From: Halomonas cupida
Lineage (GTDB): Bacteria; Pseudomonadota; Gammaproteobacteria; Pseudomonadales; Halomonadaceae
Reading direction: 5' to 3'
NCBI RefSeq assembly: GCF_900142755.1
Contig: NZ_FRCA01000003.1
Coordinates: 1-64,000, forward strand
DNA length: 64,000 bases
The notes under the pieces were generated by a model. That model saw nothing but the letters and a program-made list of their open reading frames with translations, had not been told where the DNA came from and did not search any database. Below, in pieces: positions 1 to 9,045 of this stretch. The position numbers were made by a program, and so were the translations under genes. Position 1 is the first letter of the stretch. Every line of letters begins with the position of its first letter.

Positions 1-92
1 ACCTGATCCCTTGCCGAACTCAGTAGTGAAACCGCTCAGCGCCGATGGTAGTGTGGGGTCTCCCCATGTGAGAGTAGGTCATCGTCAGGCAT
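1..92 (+). rRNA. rrf: 5S ribosomal RNA, 3' portion (5' end outside window)
   Basis: The sequence matches the 3' three quarters of gammaproteobacterial 5S rRNA, including the GCCGAACTCAG block, the GCGCCGATGGTAGTG block and the terminal CCATGTGAGAGTAGG. About 92 of some 120 nucleotides are present. The 16S and 23S genes should lie to the left of the window. The mature 3' end is set by analogy with E. coli (ending ...GGCAT). A strong terminator follows at once. Confidence 0.93.
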
Positions 93-104
93 TTACATCG
101 AGAA

Positions 105-134
105 AACCCCGAGCCATAAGGCTCGGGGTTTTTT
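105..134 (+). terminator. rRNA operon terminator
   Basis: An 11-base-pair perfect stem (AACCCCGAGCC pairing with GGCTCGGGGTT), a four-base ATAA loop and a run of T residues form a classic intrinsic terminator 12 bases after the 5S gene. Confidence 0.93.
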
Positions 135-164
135 CATGTCCGGTGTCTGGTGATGGCCTGGCCT

Positions 165-290
165 TTCCATGTGAGAGTAGGGTGACCAGCGCCCGGGCAA
201 GATATATCTTGCCAGGTGGTCACGGGCACGGACTTGTCCGTGCACCGGCTCGCGCCCATTCATGGGCGCCGAGGCGTCAGGCATTTATTC
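165..290 (+). pseudogene. Decayed second 5S rRNA tail split by palindromes
   Basis: Bases 167-181 repeat exactly 15 bases of the 5S 3' region (64-78), and bases 275-287 repeat exactly the 13 bases at the 5S 3' end (83-95). In the intact 5S these blocks are 4 bases apart; here 93 bases separate them. The intervening DNA holds three consecutive palindromes: 196-213 (perfect, 18 bases, nested within a GTGACCA/TGGTCAC outer stem at 182-188 and 217-223), 226-243 (8-base arms, TT loop) and 252-269 (8-base arms). It is best read as a 5S remnant invaded or rearranged by a palindromic element. It is not a functional 5S. Confidence 0.6.
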
Positions 291-295
291 AGAAG

Positions 296-328
296 AACCC
301 CGGTCATCGAGCGATGGTCGGGGTTTTT
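296..328 (+). terminator. Second intrinsic terminator after the rRNA operon
   Basis: AACCCCG pairs with CGGGGTT, extended by an inner GTCATC/GATGGT stem and followed by a run of T. It follows the 5S remnant just as the first terminator follows the intact 5S, which supports a duplicated 5S-plus-terminator block. Confidence 0.85.
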
Positions 329-400
329 CGCCTTCTGGAGCAGGCCACGAGCGACGAGCACGCTACGCTCGGGCCGCGAGCAGTGCCGTGCCACCATGCT

Positions 401-442
401 GCTCGAAGCTCGAAGCTCGAAGCTCGAAGCTCGAAGCTCGAA
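401..442. repeat. Six tandem copies of heptamer GCTCGAA
   Basis: Six perfect head-to-tail copies of GCTCGAA occupy the otherwise featureless spacer between the rRNA operon terminators and the chemotaxis receptor. A perfect short array like this may vary in copy number by slippage. Nothing else recognisable was seen from 443 to the receptor's ribosome binding site at about 682. Confidence 0.95.
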
Positions 443-691
443 GCCCGCCCTGCAATCAATGAACCACAAATACATCAAGACATGGACCTTGCTGCCGATA
501 GATAGATGGAAGGCGGGTGCATTTTTGCCCTGCGCTCCATTTTCCCGGATCTGGAACAAGGCCCATGACCATGTTTCTCGCAGTATCTTGCTGTTCTATC
601 TCCATTGGAGGGCAAGAAGTACGGTTTCTCTCGTCGGCTATCCCCCATATCAAGCGTTCCCCTGCAGCGGTCGCGGATGATGGAGGTGGAG

Positions 692-2824
692 ATGCGCTTT
701 AAGTCATTGCGTACCTATGTCGCGTTGTTGGTTGGCTTTTGTATCCTCTCGGTGGTGGGAGCTCTGGTCGCCTACAGCACCTGGGCGGAGACTCGTTCAC
801 AGCAACTGGTGGCCGATCATACAGGGGAGCTTCTGCAGCAGGAGGCCGAGCAGAGGCTGAGGACACTGGCAGAGGCCAATGTTCGGCAGATTCGCCAATT
901 GCTGGAAGAGCCGCTGGCAATTGCTCGTAACCTGGCCAGCATCAATGCCTTGATTGGGCAGAAGGATGAAGACGGACGGGTTCGCCTCGGGCTGAGCCGC
1001 GGTGAGATATCCAACCTGGTACGGGATACCGTTGTTCGTCATCCGAGTCTGCTGGATGCCTATATTGGCTGGGAGCCCAACGCCTTCGGTCAGGACCGGC
1101 TTTATGCCAGGCAAACGGAAAAGGGGTATGCCCCCAGCGGGCGCTTCACTCCCTGGTGGTACCGGACAACAGACGGGAACATCGACATCCTGCCTCTGGG
1201 TGACACCATCGAGTCTGCCGAGATCAACAGCAATGGTCTGCGTCAGGGAGAATATTACCTCTGCTCACGTGAGACCCTGTCCGCGTGCATCATTGATCCC
1301 AGTATCTATGACTATAACGGTGAGAAACTGCTGGTGACCTCCTTCAATGCCCCGATCCTGGTCGATGGTGAGTTCAGAGGAGTCGCAGGAGTGGATCTGA
1401 CGGTCGACTTTCTTCAGGGAGTGCTGAGCAAGAGCAATGCTGGCCTGTACGACGGTATCGGTGATATGACACTGATCGCATCCCATGGGGTCGTGGTGGC
1501 ATCCACTGAGCATCCCGATAGTCTGGGCAAACTGAGCGCGAACATTCTGGACGACGAGGTGCGTGAGCAGGTTCTGGCTGCTCAGTCAGGTGAGAGCCGC
1601 TATCACCTGGATGAAGCGACGCAGTCGTTCCAGCTCTACTATCCCTTTGTCGTTGGCGATGACATGCAGCAACACCCCTGGGTACTGACCATCTCACTAC
1701 CAGAAAGCGCTGTTCTGGCTGGGTTGCACAGGCTTGCGGGCGAGTTGGATGCGCAACGACAACAGGACCTGTGGGGCATGCTGATGGTCGGTTCCATCAT
1801 TGCAGCGTTGGGGCTGTGGGTGAGCTGGTGGGTGGGTGGCAGCATCGCCAGGCCGTTGCGCCATCTGGCCGAACGTATGCGGGAGATTGCTTCCGGTGAC
1901 GGTGACCTGACTCAGCGCCTGCCGGTGGTGGGTCGCAATGAGTCTGCCCAGTTGGCAAGGGGCTTCAATTCCTTCGTCAGCAAGATCAATGAGGTTCTGC
2001 GAGAGGTGCGTGACAACAGTGAGTCAGTGCGCACAGCGGCAGCCGAGATAGCGATGGGTGGCCAGGACCTGTCGCAGCGCACCGAGAATGCTGCGGCGAG
2101 CCTGCAACAGACGTCGGTGTCCATGGAAGAAATCACCCAGACCATTCAGCACACGGCGGAGTCCACACAGAGTGCCAGCAGCCTGTCCCGGTCAGCCACG
2201 ACCATTGCCCATGAGGGGAGCCAGTCGGTGGGGCGTGTGACGGAGAGCATTCAGGAACTGACCGAAGCCTCGAGGAAGGTCAGTGAGATCGTCACGGTCA
2301 TTGATGGCATCGCCTTCCAGACCAATCTGCTGTCACTCAATGCATCCATCGAGGCGGCGCGTGCAGGAGAGCACGGGCGTGGCTTCGCCGTGGTTGCCGC
2401 GGAAGTGCGCCAACTGGCCAGTCGATCGATCGAAGCCGCCAACCAGATCAGAGAATTGATCGAAAGTGCACAGAGCCGCACCGACGAGAGCGCGGTGCAG
2501 GTCAGTCAGGCAGGACAGACCATGGGAGATATCGTGACAAGTATCACCAGAGTGTCTGATCTGCTTGGTGAAATATCCGTGGCAACGGATGAGCAGCGTG
2601 GCGGAATGGGCCAGATGAACGTCGCTGTGTCCGAGCTGGATCGTGTGACCCAGCAGAATGCTTCTCTGGTGGAAGAGTCCACTACCGCTGCCAGACAGCT
2701 TCAGCAGGCGGCGGATAGACTCGCCCACCTGGTCGGTGGTTTCACTCTCGAAACCAGCGACAGCGAGCGCCAGTATCAGGGCTTTCATTACGAGCCCGAG
2801 CGGCATGAGATGTCCATGGCATGA
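692..2824 (+). CDS. Methyl-accepting chemotaxis protein with Cache-type sensor
   Basis: This is a transmembrane receptor that passes ligand binding in the periplasm to the CheA kinase. The 710-residue product has a first membrane helix at about 8-30, a long periplasmic dCache-like sensor domain, a second helix at about 360-382, a HAMP linker (ending [10 protein letters not shown]) and a cytoplasmic signalling domain. The signature hairpin tip [20 protein letters not shown] lies at about 535-555. The start at 692 is chosen because GGAGGTGG lies just upstream; earlier in-frame ATGs at 677 and 680 lie before or on that site. The C terminus ends HEMSMA and lacks the NWETF-type pentapeptide that tethers CheR and CheB, so this receptor probably relies on others for adaptation. 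The ligand is unknown. Confidence 0.95.
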   Translation: MRFKSLRTYVALLVGFCILSVVGALVAYSTWAETRSQQLVADHTGELLQQEAEQRLRTLAEANVRQIRQLLEEPLAIARNLASINALIGQKDEDGRVRLGLSRGEISNLVRDTVVRHPSLLDAYIGWEPNAFGQDRLYARQTEKGYAPSGRFTPWWYRTTDGNIDILPLGDTIESAEINSNGLRQGEYYLCSRETLSACIIDPSIYDYNGEKLLVTSFNAPILVDGEFRGVAGVDLTVDFLQGVLSKSNAGLYDGIGDMTLIASHGVVVASTEHPDSLGKLSANILDDEVREQVLAAQSGESRYHLDEATQSFQLYYPFVVGDDMQQHPWVLTISLPESAVLAGLHRLAGELDAQRQQDLWGMLMVGSIIAALGLWVSWWVGGSIARPLRHLAERMREIASGDGDLTQRLPVVGRNESAQLARGFNSFVSKINEVLREVRDNSESVRTAAAEIAMGGQDLSQRTENAAASLQQTSVSMEEITQTIQHTAESTQSASSLSRSATTIAHEGSQSVGRVTESIQELTEASRKVSEIVTVIDGIAFQTNLLSLNASIEAARAGEHGRGFAVVAAEVRQLASRSIEAANQIRELIESAQSRTDESAVQVSQAGQTMGDIVTSITRVSDLLGEISVATDEQRGGMGQMNVAVSELDRVTQQNASLVEESTTAARQLQQAADRLAHLVGGFTLETSDSERQYQGFHYEPERHEMSMA

Positions 2825-2872
2825 CAGCGCCTGGTGATGTCGGACTGCTGACGTTGATCCGAGCCTGGCGCA

Positions 2873-2902
2873 GACAAAAAAATCCCCGGCCGCAGGCCGG
2901 GG
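2873..2902 (-). terminator. Terminator for the monooxygenase/P450 unit
   Basis: CCCCGGCC pairs with GGCCGGGG around a GCA loop (2884-2902). On the minus strand the stem is followed by a run of T (the A run at 2876-2882 on the plus strand). It therefore terminates the minus-strand unit ending at 3019; the receptor on the plus strand gets a hairpin without a T tract. Confidence 0.8.
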
Positions 2903-3018
2903 AAGTAAACAGAGACTCATCAGGTCTACGATAACCCCAGGGTTCGATTGGCACCATCAGCGATATCCGAGATGACTGTAGGAGATCTGCTCGTCGTGAA
3001 GGGGTTGTTGTCTGTGCA

Positions 3019-3372
3019 TCAACTCGTCTCCCTGTGTATCTGTCGGCTATCCTCGGGTGCCTCGTCACGCTGTTCGAGCCCGTAGTCACGGATCACTTGA
3101 GCAACCCTCAGCCGGTAGTTCGAGAAGACATTCTGGCGTCCTTGATGCTGCGCCGAGCGGTGCTGCTCGAGCCGGCGCCAGTGTTCGATCGCCTGTTCGT
3201 CGCGCCAGAACGATAGTGACAGCACTTTGCCGGGGTGTGTCAGGCTCTCGAAGCGTTCTATCGAGATGAATCCGTCAATTTCGTTGAGCAGTGGTTTCAG
3301 TTCAGCGGCAATGTCGAAATACTGCTGGCGACGTTGCTGATGAGGTTGAGCCTCGAAGATGACAGCAATCAT
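3019..3372 (-). CDS. Antibiotic biosynthesis monooxygenase (ABM) domain protein
   Basis: This 117-residue protein has a single ABM-type alpha/beta barrel domain, a small dimeric fold that acts on quinones, polyketides or haem. The supporting pattern is an IAVIFEAQP first strand, then DGFISIERFES, LSLSFWRDEQAIEHWR and a C-terminal RVAQVIRDYG strand. The start at 3372 overlaps the upstream P450 stop codon by four bases (ATGA), so the two are translationally coupled. The usual heme-degrading IsdG residues are not obvious. The substrate cannot be told from sequence, but partnership with a P450 suggests a shared oxidative step. Confidence 0.8.
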   Translation of the reverse strand: MIAVIFEAQPHQQRRQQYFDIAAELKPLLNEIDGFISIERFESLTHPGKVLSLSFWRDEQAIEHWRRLEQHRSAQHQGRQNVFSNYRLRVAQVIRDYGLEQRDEAPEDSRQIHRETS

Positions 3373-4532
3373 GTGGCCTCCGTCTGGTTGCGGTGTTCGA
3401 ATACCGGGATACGTGCGTTGGGTGAGGGCTTGTAGTGCCAGCGTAGCTGCGCCGGAGTCACCTGACCGGACTGCAGCAGTAGCTGCACTGTGGTGCCCGC
3501 AATGGTTGTGGCGAGTGTTTCGCCAGGACAGTGGTGGGAGCCTGCGCCGAAACTGAAGCAACGGCGACTCGGGCGCTCGAGTATGAAGCGCTCCCCTTCT
3601 TCATTGGCTTGACTGTCACGATTGGCGGAGGCCAGCAGCAGGATGATGCTGGCGTTGGCCGGCAGCTGTTGTCCCAGGACATCACTGTCCTCGGCCATGT
3701 AGCGTCGAGTGAGCTGTATCGGTGGGTCATGGCGCACGACTTCCGCTATCACTTCGCTCAATGTCACATGACGCTGGACCACGCGCTGCATCAGTGCCGG
3801 TCGAGAGGCCAGAGTTATCAATGTATTACCTACCAGCCCGGTGGTAGCCTCGAAAGTCTGTACCAGTAATCCTGCCAGGTTGGCTGCTGTTCTGGTTCGG
3901 TTATCGGGGCCGAATTCTGCGTTGGTGGCGGGCTGAATGTAGGCTGCCGGGCCATAAGGCGAGCTCAGGTGGTGCTCGAATCTCTGCAACAGCTCCTCGG
4001 CGGCGAGATGAGCACGATGCAGGGTTTCCACTTCCCCGACCTCGGCGCTGAAACCAGCGCTGAAGTCTGCGGTGAGCCGTGGCAGAAGCCGGGCTTCGTC
4101 CGGCCTGATCCCCAGCAGACGAGCAACGACGGTCACCGGTATCTGGAACATGATGTGATTCACATCCAGTGGCTGACTTTCTGTCATCAGCTGGGTAGCG
4201 ACACGATGAGTCTCCTCACTGACATCTGCAGCCGTACAGCGCTGAATCGGCGCGGCCAGCATCTGTCTTGGACAGCGGTGAGCGTTGCCTTCGTTCATGC
4301 GCATCAAGCGCGAGAACAGCGTTGCCGCTGGCCCCTCTCCAAGAGCGAGAGGGACCGGGGAATCCAGCGGGCGAACTCGGCATCCAGGATGGTTGAGCAG
4401 GGTGGTCACAGCGCGTGCTGTGGATGCGACCCAGTGACGACTGGCTTGGTGGTATAGCAGGTCGCCCTGTTGTCGGAGCCTGGCGTACCAGGGGTAGGGG
4501 TTGGCAAGGGCTGGAGCGTCCAGAGGGTTCAT
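3369..4532 (-). CDS. Cytochrome P450
   Basis: This heme-thiolate monooxygenase has 387 residues, typical of soluble bacterial P450s. The heme-binding loop FSFGAGSHHCPGE carries the proximal cysteine at about residue 335. A K-helix ExxR (EVVR) precedes it, and the I helix has FEATTG in place of the more usual AGxxTT. The start at 4532 has an AAGGA ribosome binding site. The gene overlaps the ABM gene by four bases and is divergent from an ArsR-type regulator, so the pair probably forms a small regulated oxidation operon. No ferredoxin or reductase gene is adjacent, so electrons must come from elsewhere. The substrate is unknown. Confidence 0.93.
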   Translation of the reverse strand: MNPLDAPALANPYPWYARLRQQGDLLYHQASRHWVASTARAVTTLLNHPGCRVRPLDSPVPLALGEGPAATLFSRLMRMNEGNAHRCPRQMLAAPIQRCTAADVSEETHRVATQLMTESQPLDVNHIMFQIPVTVVARLLGIRPDEARLLPRLTADFSAGFSAEVGEVETLHRAHLAAEELLQRFEHHLSSPYGPAAYIQPATNAEFGPDNRTRTAANLAGLLVQTFEATTGLVGNTLITLASRPALMQRVVQRHVTLSEVIAEVVRHDPPIQLTRRYMAEDSDVLGQQLPANASIILLLASANRDSQANEEGERFILERPSRRCFSFGAGSHHCPGETLATTIAGTTVQLLLQSGQVTPAQLRWHYKPSPNARIPVFEHRNQTEAT

Positions 4533-4611
4533 CTGAGGATCCTTGACGATGGAGGGTGTAGCTCCTGGTATACTCAGTCTGTGACTTGCACACTTCGATG
4601 TGAGGCGAAAT
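4533..4611. promoter_or_regulatory. Divergent promoter region between P450 and ArsR-type regulator
   Basis: This 79-base spacer must carry promoters in both directions. On the plus strand TATACT (4569-4574) could be a -10 box; the nearest TTGACG (4543-4548) is 20 bases away, longer than usual. An imperfect palindrome CACTTCGATGTG (4591-4602) abuts the regulator's ribosome binding site and is a plausible autoregulatory operator. Both assignments are inference. Confidence 0.4.
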
Positions 4612-5322
4612 ATGGATGCAATGGAATCCGCGGATATCGGCGTATCGAAAGTGGCGGCGGCCATCGCCGAGCCGGCTCGAACCAGAATGCTGTGCGCGTT
4701 GATGGACGGTCATGCCCGGACCAGTACTGAACTGGCGGTGATAGCCGAAGTCAGCCCTTCGACGGCGAGTGCTCACCTGGCCAGGCTCAAGTCACTGTCG
4801 CTGGTGCAGCTGCATGCTCAGGGACGGCATCGCTACTACTCACTGGCTGACCGCCGGGTGGCTGAAGCCCTCGAAGGCCTGATGGTCATCGGTCAGGATC
4901 TGCGTCCGCCGTTTACTCCCAATACCCCATCGCGTCTGCAGTTGGCGCGCACCTGTTATGACCACATGGCCGGGCGTGTCGCCGTGGACATTCATGATGC
5001 CGGTGTACGTCTGGGCTGGTGGGAGCTAAAGGGGAAGGAATACTGCCTCAGTGAGGCGGGCGAGAGGGGGCTGGGCGGGATGGGTATCGATGTTCAGGCT
5101 CTGCGTAGTGCCAGGCGGCGGTTTGCGTACCCCTGTCTGGACTGGAGCATGCGTCGCATGCACCTGGGTGGCGGCCTGGGAGCCGCGATCCTCGGCGTGG
5201 CAATCGAGCGTCAGTGGGTAAGGCGTGACCTCGACGGGAGAGCACTGAGCATCACGCGAGAAGGACGGCAGGCTTTCGCCCACCGGCTGGGATGCGATAC
5301 ACAGCAGTGGCAGTCGCTCTAG
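4612..5322 (+). CDS. ArsR-family winged-helix transcriptional regulator
   Basis: The 236-residue product has an N-terminal ArsR-type winged helix (about 10-90): AEPARTRMLCALMDG, then TSTELAVIAEVSPSTASAHLARL as the recognition helix and GRHRYYSLAD as the wing. It has a long C-terminal region of unknown role. There is no CxC metal-binding motif in the helix-turn-helix, so it probably senses something other than arsenic-type metals. The start at 4612 has a GAGG site six bases upstream; an earlier in-frame GTG-type start at 4600 is not favoured. It is divergent from the P450/ABM pair and is likely its repressor. Confidence 0.88.
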   Translation: MDAMESADIGVSKVAAAIAEPARTRMLCALMDGHARTSTELAVIAEVSPSTASAHLARLKSLSLVQLHAQGRHRYYSLADRRVAEALEGLMVIGQDLRPPFTPNTPSRLQLARTCYDHMAGRVAVDIHDAGVRLGWWELKGKEYCLSEAGERGLGGMGIDVQALRSARRRFAYPCLDWSMRRMHLGGGLGAAILGVAIERQWVRRDLDGRALSITREGRQAFAHRLGCDTQQWQSL

Positions 5323-5329
5323 CGCAGCA

Positions 5330-6316
5330 TCACTGATCCAGAGCTACCCTGGTAGCCAATGGCTTGCCTGTGGCAAAGGCCTCCAGGCTATCGAGGGTGG
5401 TATTGGCGATTTCCTGCAGGGCCTCACGGGTGAAGAAACCCTGATGTCCAGTGACCAGCACATTGGGGAAGCTGATCAGACGGGCGAAGACGTCATCCAG
5501 TTGAATGGTGTCGCGCAGGTCGCGGAAGAACAGGTCGGATTCCTGCTCATAGACATCCAGGCCCAGGTAGCCGAGTTTGCGGCTCTTGAGGGCGTCGATG
5601 CAGGCACGGGTATCGATCAGGGCGCCGCGGCTGGTGTTGATCAGCATGGCGCCATCCTTCATCTGCTTGAACTGTGCTTCACCGATCAGGTGGAAGGTGT
5701 CATCGCTCAACGGGCAGTGCAGCGAGATGATATCGCTTTCCGCCAGCAGCCGAGATAACTCGACCTGCTCGAAGTCTCCTTGCTGAGGCTGGGCATCGCT
5801 GACCAGCACCCGACAGCCGAAACCCGCGAGAATCCTGGCCAGGGCGTGGCCTATCTGGCCACAGCCCACGATGCCGGCAGTCTTGCCATGCAGGTTGAAG
5901 CCCAGCAGACCATTGAGATCGAAGTTGTCCTCACGCACGCGGTTGTAGGCCTTGTGGGTTCGGCGATTCAGAGTAAGGATCAAGGCCAGACAGTGCTCGG
6001 CCACTGCTTCAGGGCTGTAGGATGGCACGCGACAGACCTGAATGCCCAGGCGGCGTGCGGCATTCAGATCGACGTTGTTGAATCCTGCGCAACGCAATGC
6101 CACAAGACGTACACCGACCACCGACAGTCGCTCCAGCACGGTGCGGTCGAGCTCATCGTTGACGAAAACACAGACGGCATCCAGCCCCTGACACAGGGTG
6201 ACGGTTCGAGCGTTCAGCGCCTGCTCGAAGTGAGTGATGCTGACGTCATCGCGAGCCTGTCCGGGAAAGAAGGCGCGCTCGTATTCCTGCGAACTGAAGA
6301 ACCCCACCTTGATCAT
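5330..6316 (-). CDS. ldhA: D-lactate dehydrogenase (fermentative, NAD-dependent)
   Basis: It reduces pyruvate to D-lactate with NADH in the cytosol. The 328 residues closely match the length of E. coli LdhA (329), and the sequence is recognisably LdhA-like throughout (start MIKVGFFSSQEYERAFF). It has the NAD-binding glycine motif GCGQIG, the catalytic arginine in TSRGALID, the glutamate in LDVYEQESDLFF and the histidine in VTGHQGFFT. The start at 6316 is chosen from the family; the open frame extends further upstream without homology. It is a single-gene unit on the minus strand downstream of the VOC gene. The order of the D-isomer family domains is intact and nothing is truncated. Confidence 0.93.
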   Translation of the reverse strand: MIKVGFFSSQEYERAFFPGQARDDVSITHFEQALNARTVTLCQGLDAVCVFVNDELDRTVLERLSVVGVRLVALRCAGFNNVDLNAARRLGIQVCRVPSYSPEAVAEHCLALILTLNRRTHKAYNRVREDNFDLNGLLGFNLHGKTAGIVGCGQIGHALARILAGFGCRVLVSDAQPQQGDFEQVELSRLLAESDIISLHCPLSDDTFHLIGEAQFKQMKDGAMLINTSRGALIDTRACIDALKSRKLGYLGLDVYEQESDLFFRDLRDTIQLDDVFARLISFPNVLVTGHQGFFTREALQEIANTTLDSLEAFATGKPLATRVALDQ

Positions 6317-6386
6317 GACTGCTGCCCTGTGACTGGGTTGAGAAATCCACTGTAGATCATGGCCGACCCTCCGCCCATGAGCTGGG

Positions 6387-6791
6387 TCAGGGGGCTGTCT
6401 CGTAGAGCTCGATGGGGGTGCCATCCGGGTCGCTGAAGAAGGTGAAACGGGCCCCAGTGAACTCGTCGATGCGAATCGGTTCCGGCTCGACACCGCGTGA
6501 TATCAACTGCTCAACGCAGCTATCCAGTTGTGTGGTCGCCAGGGCCAGGTGGCGTAACCCACAGGCCTCGGGGTAGCTGGGGCGGGGTGGCGGCGCAGGA
6601 AAGGAAAACAGCTCCAGCTGTATTCCTCCGGGCAGTTCCAGGTCGAGTTTGTAGCTGTCGCGCTCCTCGCGGTATACCTCGCCGAGAACACGGGCGCCGA
6701 GAATATCGATATAGAAGTGCCGAGCGCGTGGATAGTCGGCAGTGATCAGGGCAACATGATGGACGCCGGACAGGGGCAGGGGGGCGGTCAT
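6387..6791 (-). CDS. VOC-family (glyoxalase/dioxygenase fold) metalloprotein, YaeR-like
   Basis: This 134-residue, single vicinal-oxygen-chelate domain protein resembles E. coli YaeR and streptococcal SMU1112c. The paired beta-alpha-beta-beta-beta modules are visible with putative metal ligands in SGVHHVALI, GIQLELFSF, CGLRHLALA and TPIELYE. Members bind a divalent metal; their physiological substrate is mostly unknown and a glyoxalase role is only a guess. It lies between hisC and ldhA on the same strand with gaps of about 60-70 bases, so cotranscription is possible but not shown. Confidence 0.85.
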   Translation of the reverse strand: MTAPLPLSGVHHVALITADYPRARHFYIDILGARVLGEVYREERDSYKLDLELPGGIQLELFSFPAPPPRPSYPEACGLRHLALATTQLDSCVEQLISRGVEPEPIRIDEFTGARFTFFSDPDGTPIELYETAP

Positions 6792-6850
6792 ATCTACTCC
6801 AGTGTTTCTGCCGCCAAGGGCATCGAGAGCCCTCGGCGGTGAAGTCGCGC

Positions 6851-7906
6851 TCAGGGCAGCAGCTCTGTCAGTACTTCGATCAGGCTATCCATCTCGTCAT
6901 CGGTGCCGATGGTGATGCGCAGGTAGTCACGTAATGCCTCGGTATTGAAGTGACGCACCAGAATTCCTCGTTCCCGCAGGTCGACAAACAGCTGGGCAAC
7001 ATCCTGCTCGGGATGAGTAGCGAGCAGGAAGTTGGTCTGGGATGGCAATACCTTGAAGCCCAGCTCGGTCAGCCGTAGGCGAGCGCGTTCGCGGGTGGCC
7101 ATCACCGCTTCCCGGGTGGCATCGAAGTAGTCGCTGTCCTCCAGCGCGGCAATGCCGATGGCACTGGCGAGAGCGTCCACGGGGTAGGAGTTGAATGAGT
7201 CCTTGACCCGGACCATGCCTTCGATGAGCTCCGGAGAGCCAACGGCATAGCCGAGACGCAGCCCTGCCAGGCTACGCGACTTGGAGAAGGTGCCGGTGAC
7301 CAGCAGGTTGGGATAGTGCTCAACCAGTGGCACGGCACTTTCACCACCGAAGTCGACATAGGCTTCATCAACCAGCACTACGCGGTCAGTCACCTTGTCG
7401 AGCAGGGCGGCAATGGCCTCGCGACCATGCCCGAGGCCTGTCGGTGCATTGGGGTTGGCAAAGACTACGCCTCCACTGTCCGCACTCAGAGCGTCGAGAT
7501 CGACCTGCCAGTGTTCATCGAGCGGATGGATCCGACTTTCGATGCCGTACATGCGGCAGTAGACCGGATAGAAGCTGTAGGAAATATCCGGAATTGCCAG
7601 CGGCTTCTGCTGACGAAAGAACGCCTGAAAGGCCAGCGCCAGAACTTCATCGGAACCATTGCCGACAAACACGTTCTCGGCGCTGGTGCCCAGGGTCTGT
7701 GCAAGCGTCTGGCGAAGTGCCATGGAAGTCGGGTCGGGGTAGAGACGGAGATGGTCGGCACTGAACTCACGCAGTACCTTCTCGACACCAGGCGCGGGAG
7801 GATAGGGGTTCTCGTTGGTGTTCAGCTTGATCAGCCGCTCACGAGGCTGCTCGCCTGGTACATAGGGCGTCAGCTCCCGTACGGCGGGACTCCACAACTT
7901 GCTCAT
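6851..7906 (-). CDS. hisC: Histidinol-phosphate aminotransferase
   Basis: This PLP enzyme transfers an amino group from glutamate to imidazole-acetol phosphate in histidine synthesis. The 351 residues start SKLWSPAVRELTPYVPGEQP, as in Pseudomonas HisC. The NTNENPYPP substrate loop and the PLP-lysine motif TGTFSKSRSLAGLRLGYAVG are present. The start at 7906 (ATG) is preferred over a GTG two codons earlier because homologues begin with MSK. The gene is about 8 kb from hisBHAF, a scattered his layout common in this group (hisG and hisD are usually beside hisC but are not seen here). Confidence 0.95.
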   Translation of the reverse strand: MSKLWSPAVRELTPYVPGEQPRERLIKLNTNENPYPPAPGVEKVLREFSADHLRLYPDPTSMALRQTLAQTLGTSAENVFVGNGSDEVLALAFQAFFRQQKPLAIPDISYSFYPVYCRMYGIESRIHPLDEHWQVDLDALSADSGGVVFANPNAPTGLGHGREAIAALLDKVTDRVVLVDEAYVDFGGESAVPLVEHYPNLLVTGTFSKSRSLAGLRLGYAVGSPELIEGMVRVKDSFNSYPVDALASAIGIAALEDSDYFDATREAVMATRERARLRLTELGFKVLPSQTNFLLATHPEQDVAQLFVDLRERGILVRHFNTEALRDYLRITIGTDDEMDSLIEVLTELLP

Positions 7907-8056
7907 GGGCACTCGCTTGCAAGGGAATAGAGGGAAAGACTGTCTATCGGCATGGTGACGCGAGCAGCAGCGCGGCGCAAGTCATCGGCATGTTAGGCTC
8001 TCCGAATCCTCGGGCCTGAATACCCCCTGAACCCTGAATAGCATAGTGAGTGCTTG

Positions 8057-8953
8057 ATGATCGCCAAGATTCTCGCCACCCTGCTGCCGGTTTTCCTGAT
8101 CTCCGGTGCTGGTACCCTTTACGGCTATTTTCGCCGACCGGATATCCGTAGTCTCAACACCCTCAACATGGAACTGTTCGTGCCCATGCTGGTGTTCGCG
8201 GTGCTCGCCGATGGAGAGGCGCCGTTGGCGGACTACGGTTTGCTGGCGTTGTCGGGGGCGATCATTGTGCTGGGGTCGGGGTTGCTGGTGTGGCCAGTGG
8301 TCAAGTGGCTGAGGCTCGAGCCGAAGACCTTTGTGCCGCCGATGATGTTCAACAACTCCGGCAACATGGGCATCCCGCTGTTGATCCTTGCTTTCGGTGA
8401 GCAGGCGCTGCCGGCGGCCATTGTGCTGTTCATCGCCGAAATGCTGCTGCATTTCTCGCTGGGGGTGAAGATGCTGAGTCCGCATACTCCGCTGTGGCGA
8501 CTGTTTCGCATGCCGATGATGCTGGCCAGCTTTGCAGGTCTGATCGTCAACATCTGCAATATCCCGCTGCCGGCCTGGTTGCTGGAGGCGCTGCATATGC
8601 TGGGTGGCGTCTGTATCCCATTGCTGTTGTTTGCACTTGGGGTGAGGATGCTCGATATTGATTTCGGCGACTGGAAAACCGGGTTGCTTGGCGCTGTACT
8701 CTGCCCCTTGTCGGGACTGGTGCTGGCCTGGCCGCTGATTGTAGTGTTTGATCTGCAGGGGCTCCAGGCGGCGTCTCTCTGGGTATTTGCGGCCCTGCCG
8801 CCGGCGGTGCTCAACTATCTGGTGGCTGAGCAATATCGACAACAGCCGCAGTCGGTGGCGTCGCTGGTGTTGATCGGTAATCTGGGGAGTCTATTGGTCA
8901 TGCCGGTGGTGTTGGGGCTGGTTTTTGCACATGTAATGCCGTCAGTTGGTTGA
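8057..8953 (+). CDS. AEC-family transporter (auxin efflux carrier / malate permease type)
   Basis: This 298-residue integral membrane protein has about ten hydrophobic segments arranged as two five-helix repeats. The first half has the conserved LNTLNMELFVPMLVF and PPMMFNNSGNMGIPL motifs, and the second half has GGVCIPLLLFALGVRM and ALPPAVLNYLVA. AEC proteins are secondary carriers of organic anions such as malonate or malate; the cargo cannot be predicted here. A TTG one codon upstream is an alternative start. It is divergent from hisC, with about 150 bases between. Confidence 0.88.
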   Translation: MIAKILATLLPVFLISGAGTLYGYFRRPDIRSLNTLNMELFVPMLVFAVLADGEAPLADYGLLALSGAIIVLGSGLLVWPVVKWLRLEPKTFVPPMMFNNSGNMGIPLLILAFGEQALPAAIVLFIAEMLLHFSLGVKMLSPHTPLWRLFRMPMMLASFAGLIVNICNIPLPAWLLEALHMLGGVCIPLLLFALGVRMLDIDFGDWKTGLLGAVLCPLSGLVLAWPLIVVFDLQGLQAASLWVFAALPPAVLNYLVAEQYRQQPQSVASLVLIGNLGSLLVMPVVLGLVFAHVMPSVG

Positions 8954-9045
8954 TACGGGGCTGGGCGCGAGCCGACAGGAAGGTTATGCTGTTCGCCAGG
9001 CTGCCGTAATGCACGGCTCCATGCTTAATGGTTAGGAGGACTCTT

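Noticed and set aside
7982..8842. A 286-residue His/Gln-rich open frame antisense to the AEC transporter
   Set aside because: The plus strand encodes a clear membrane protein; the antisense frame has biased composition, no homology and no ribosome binding site.
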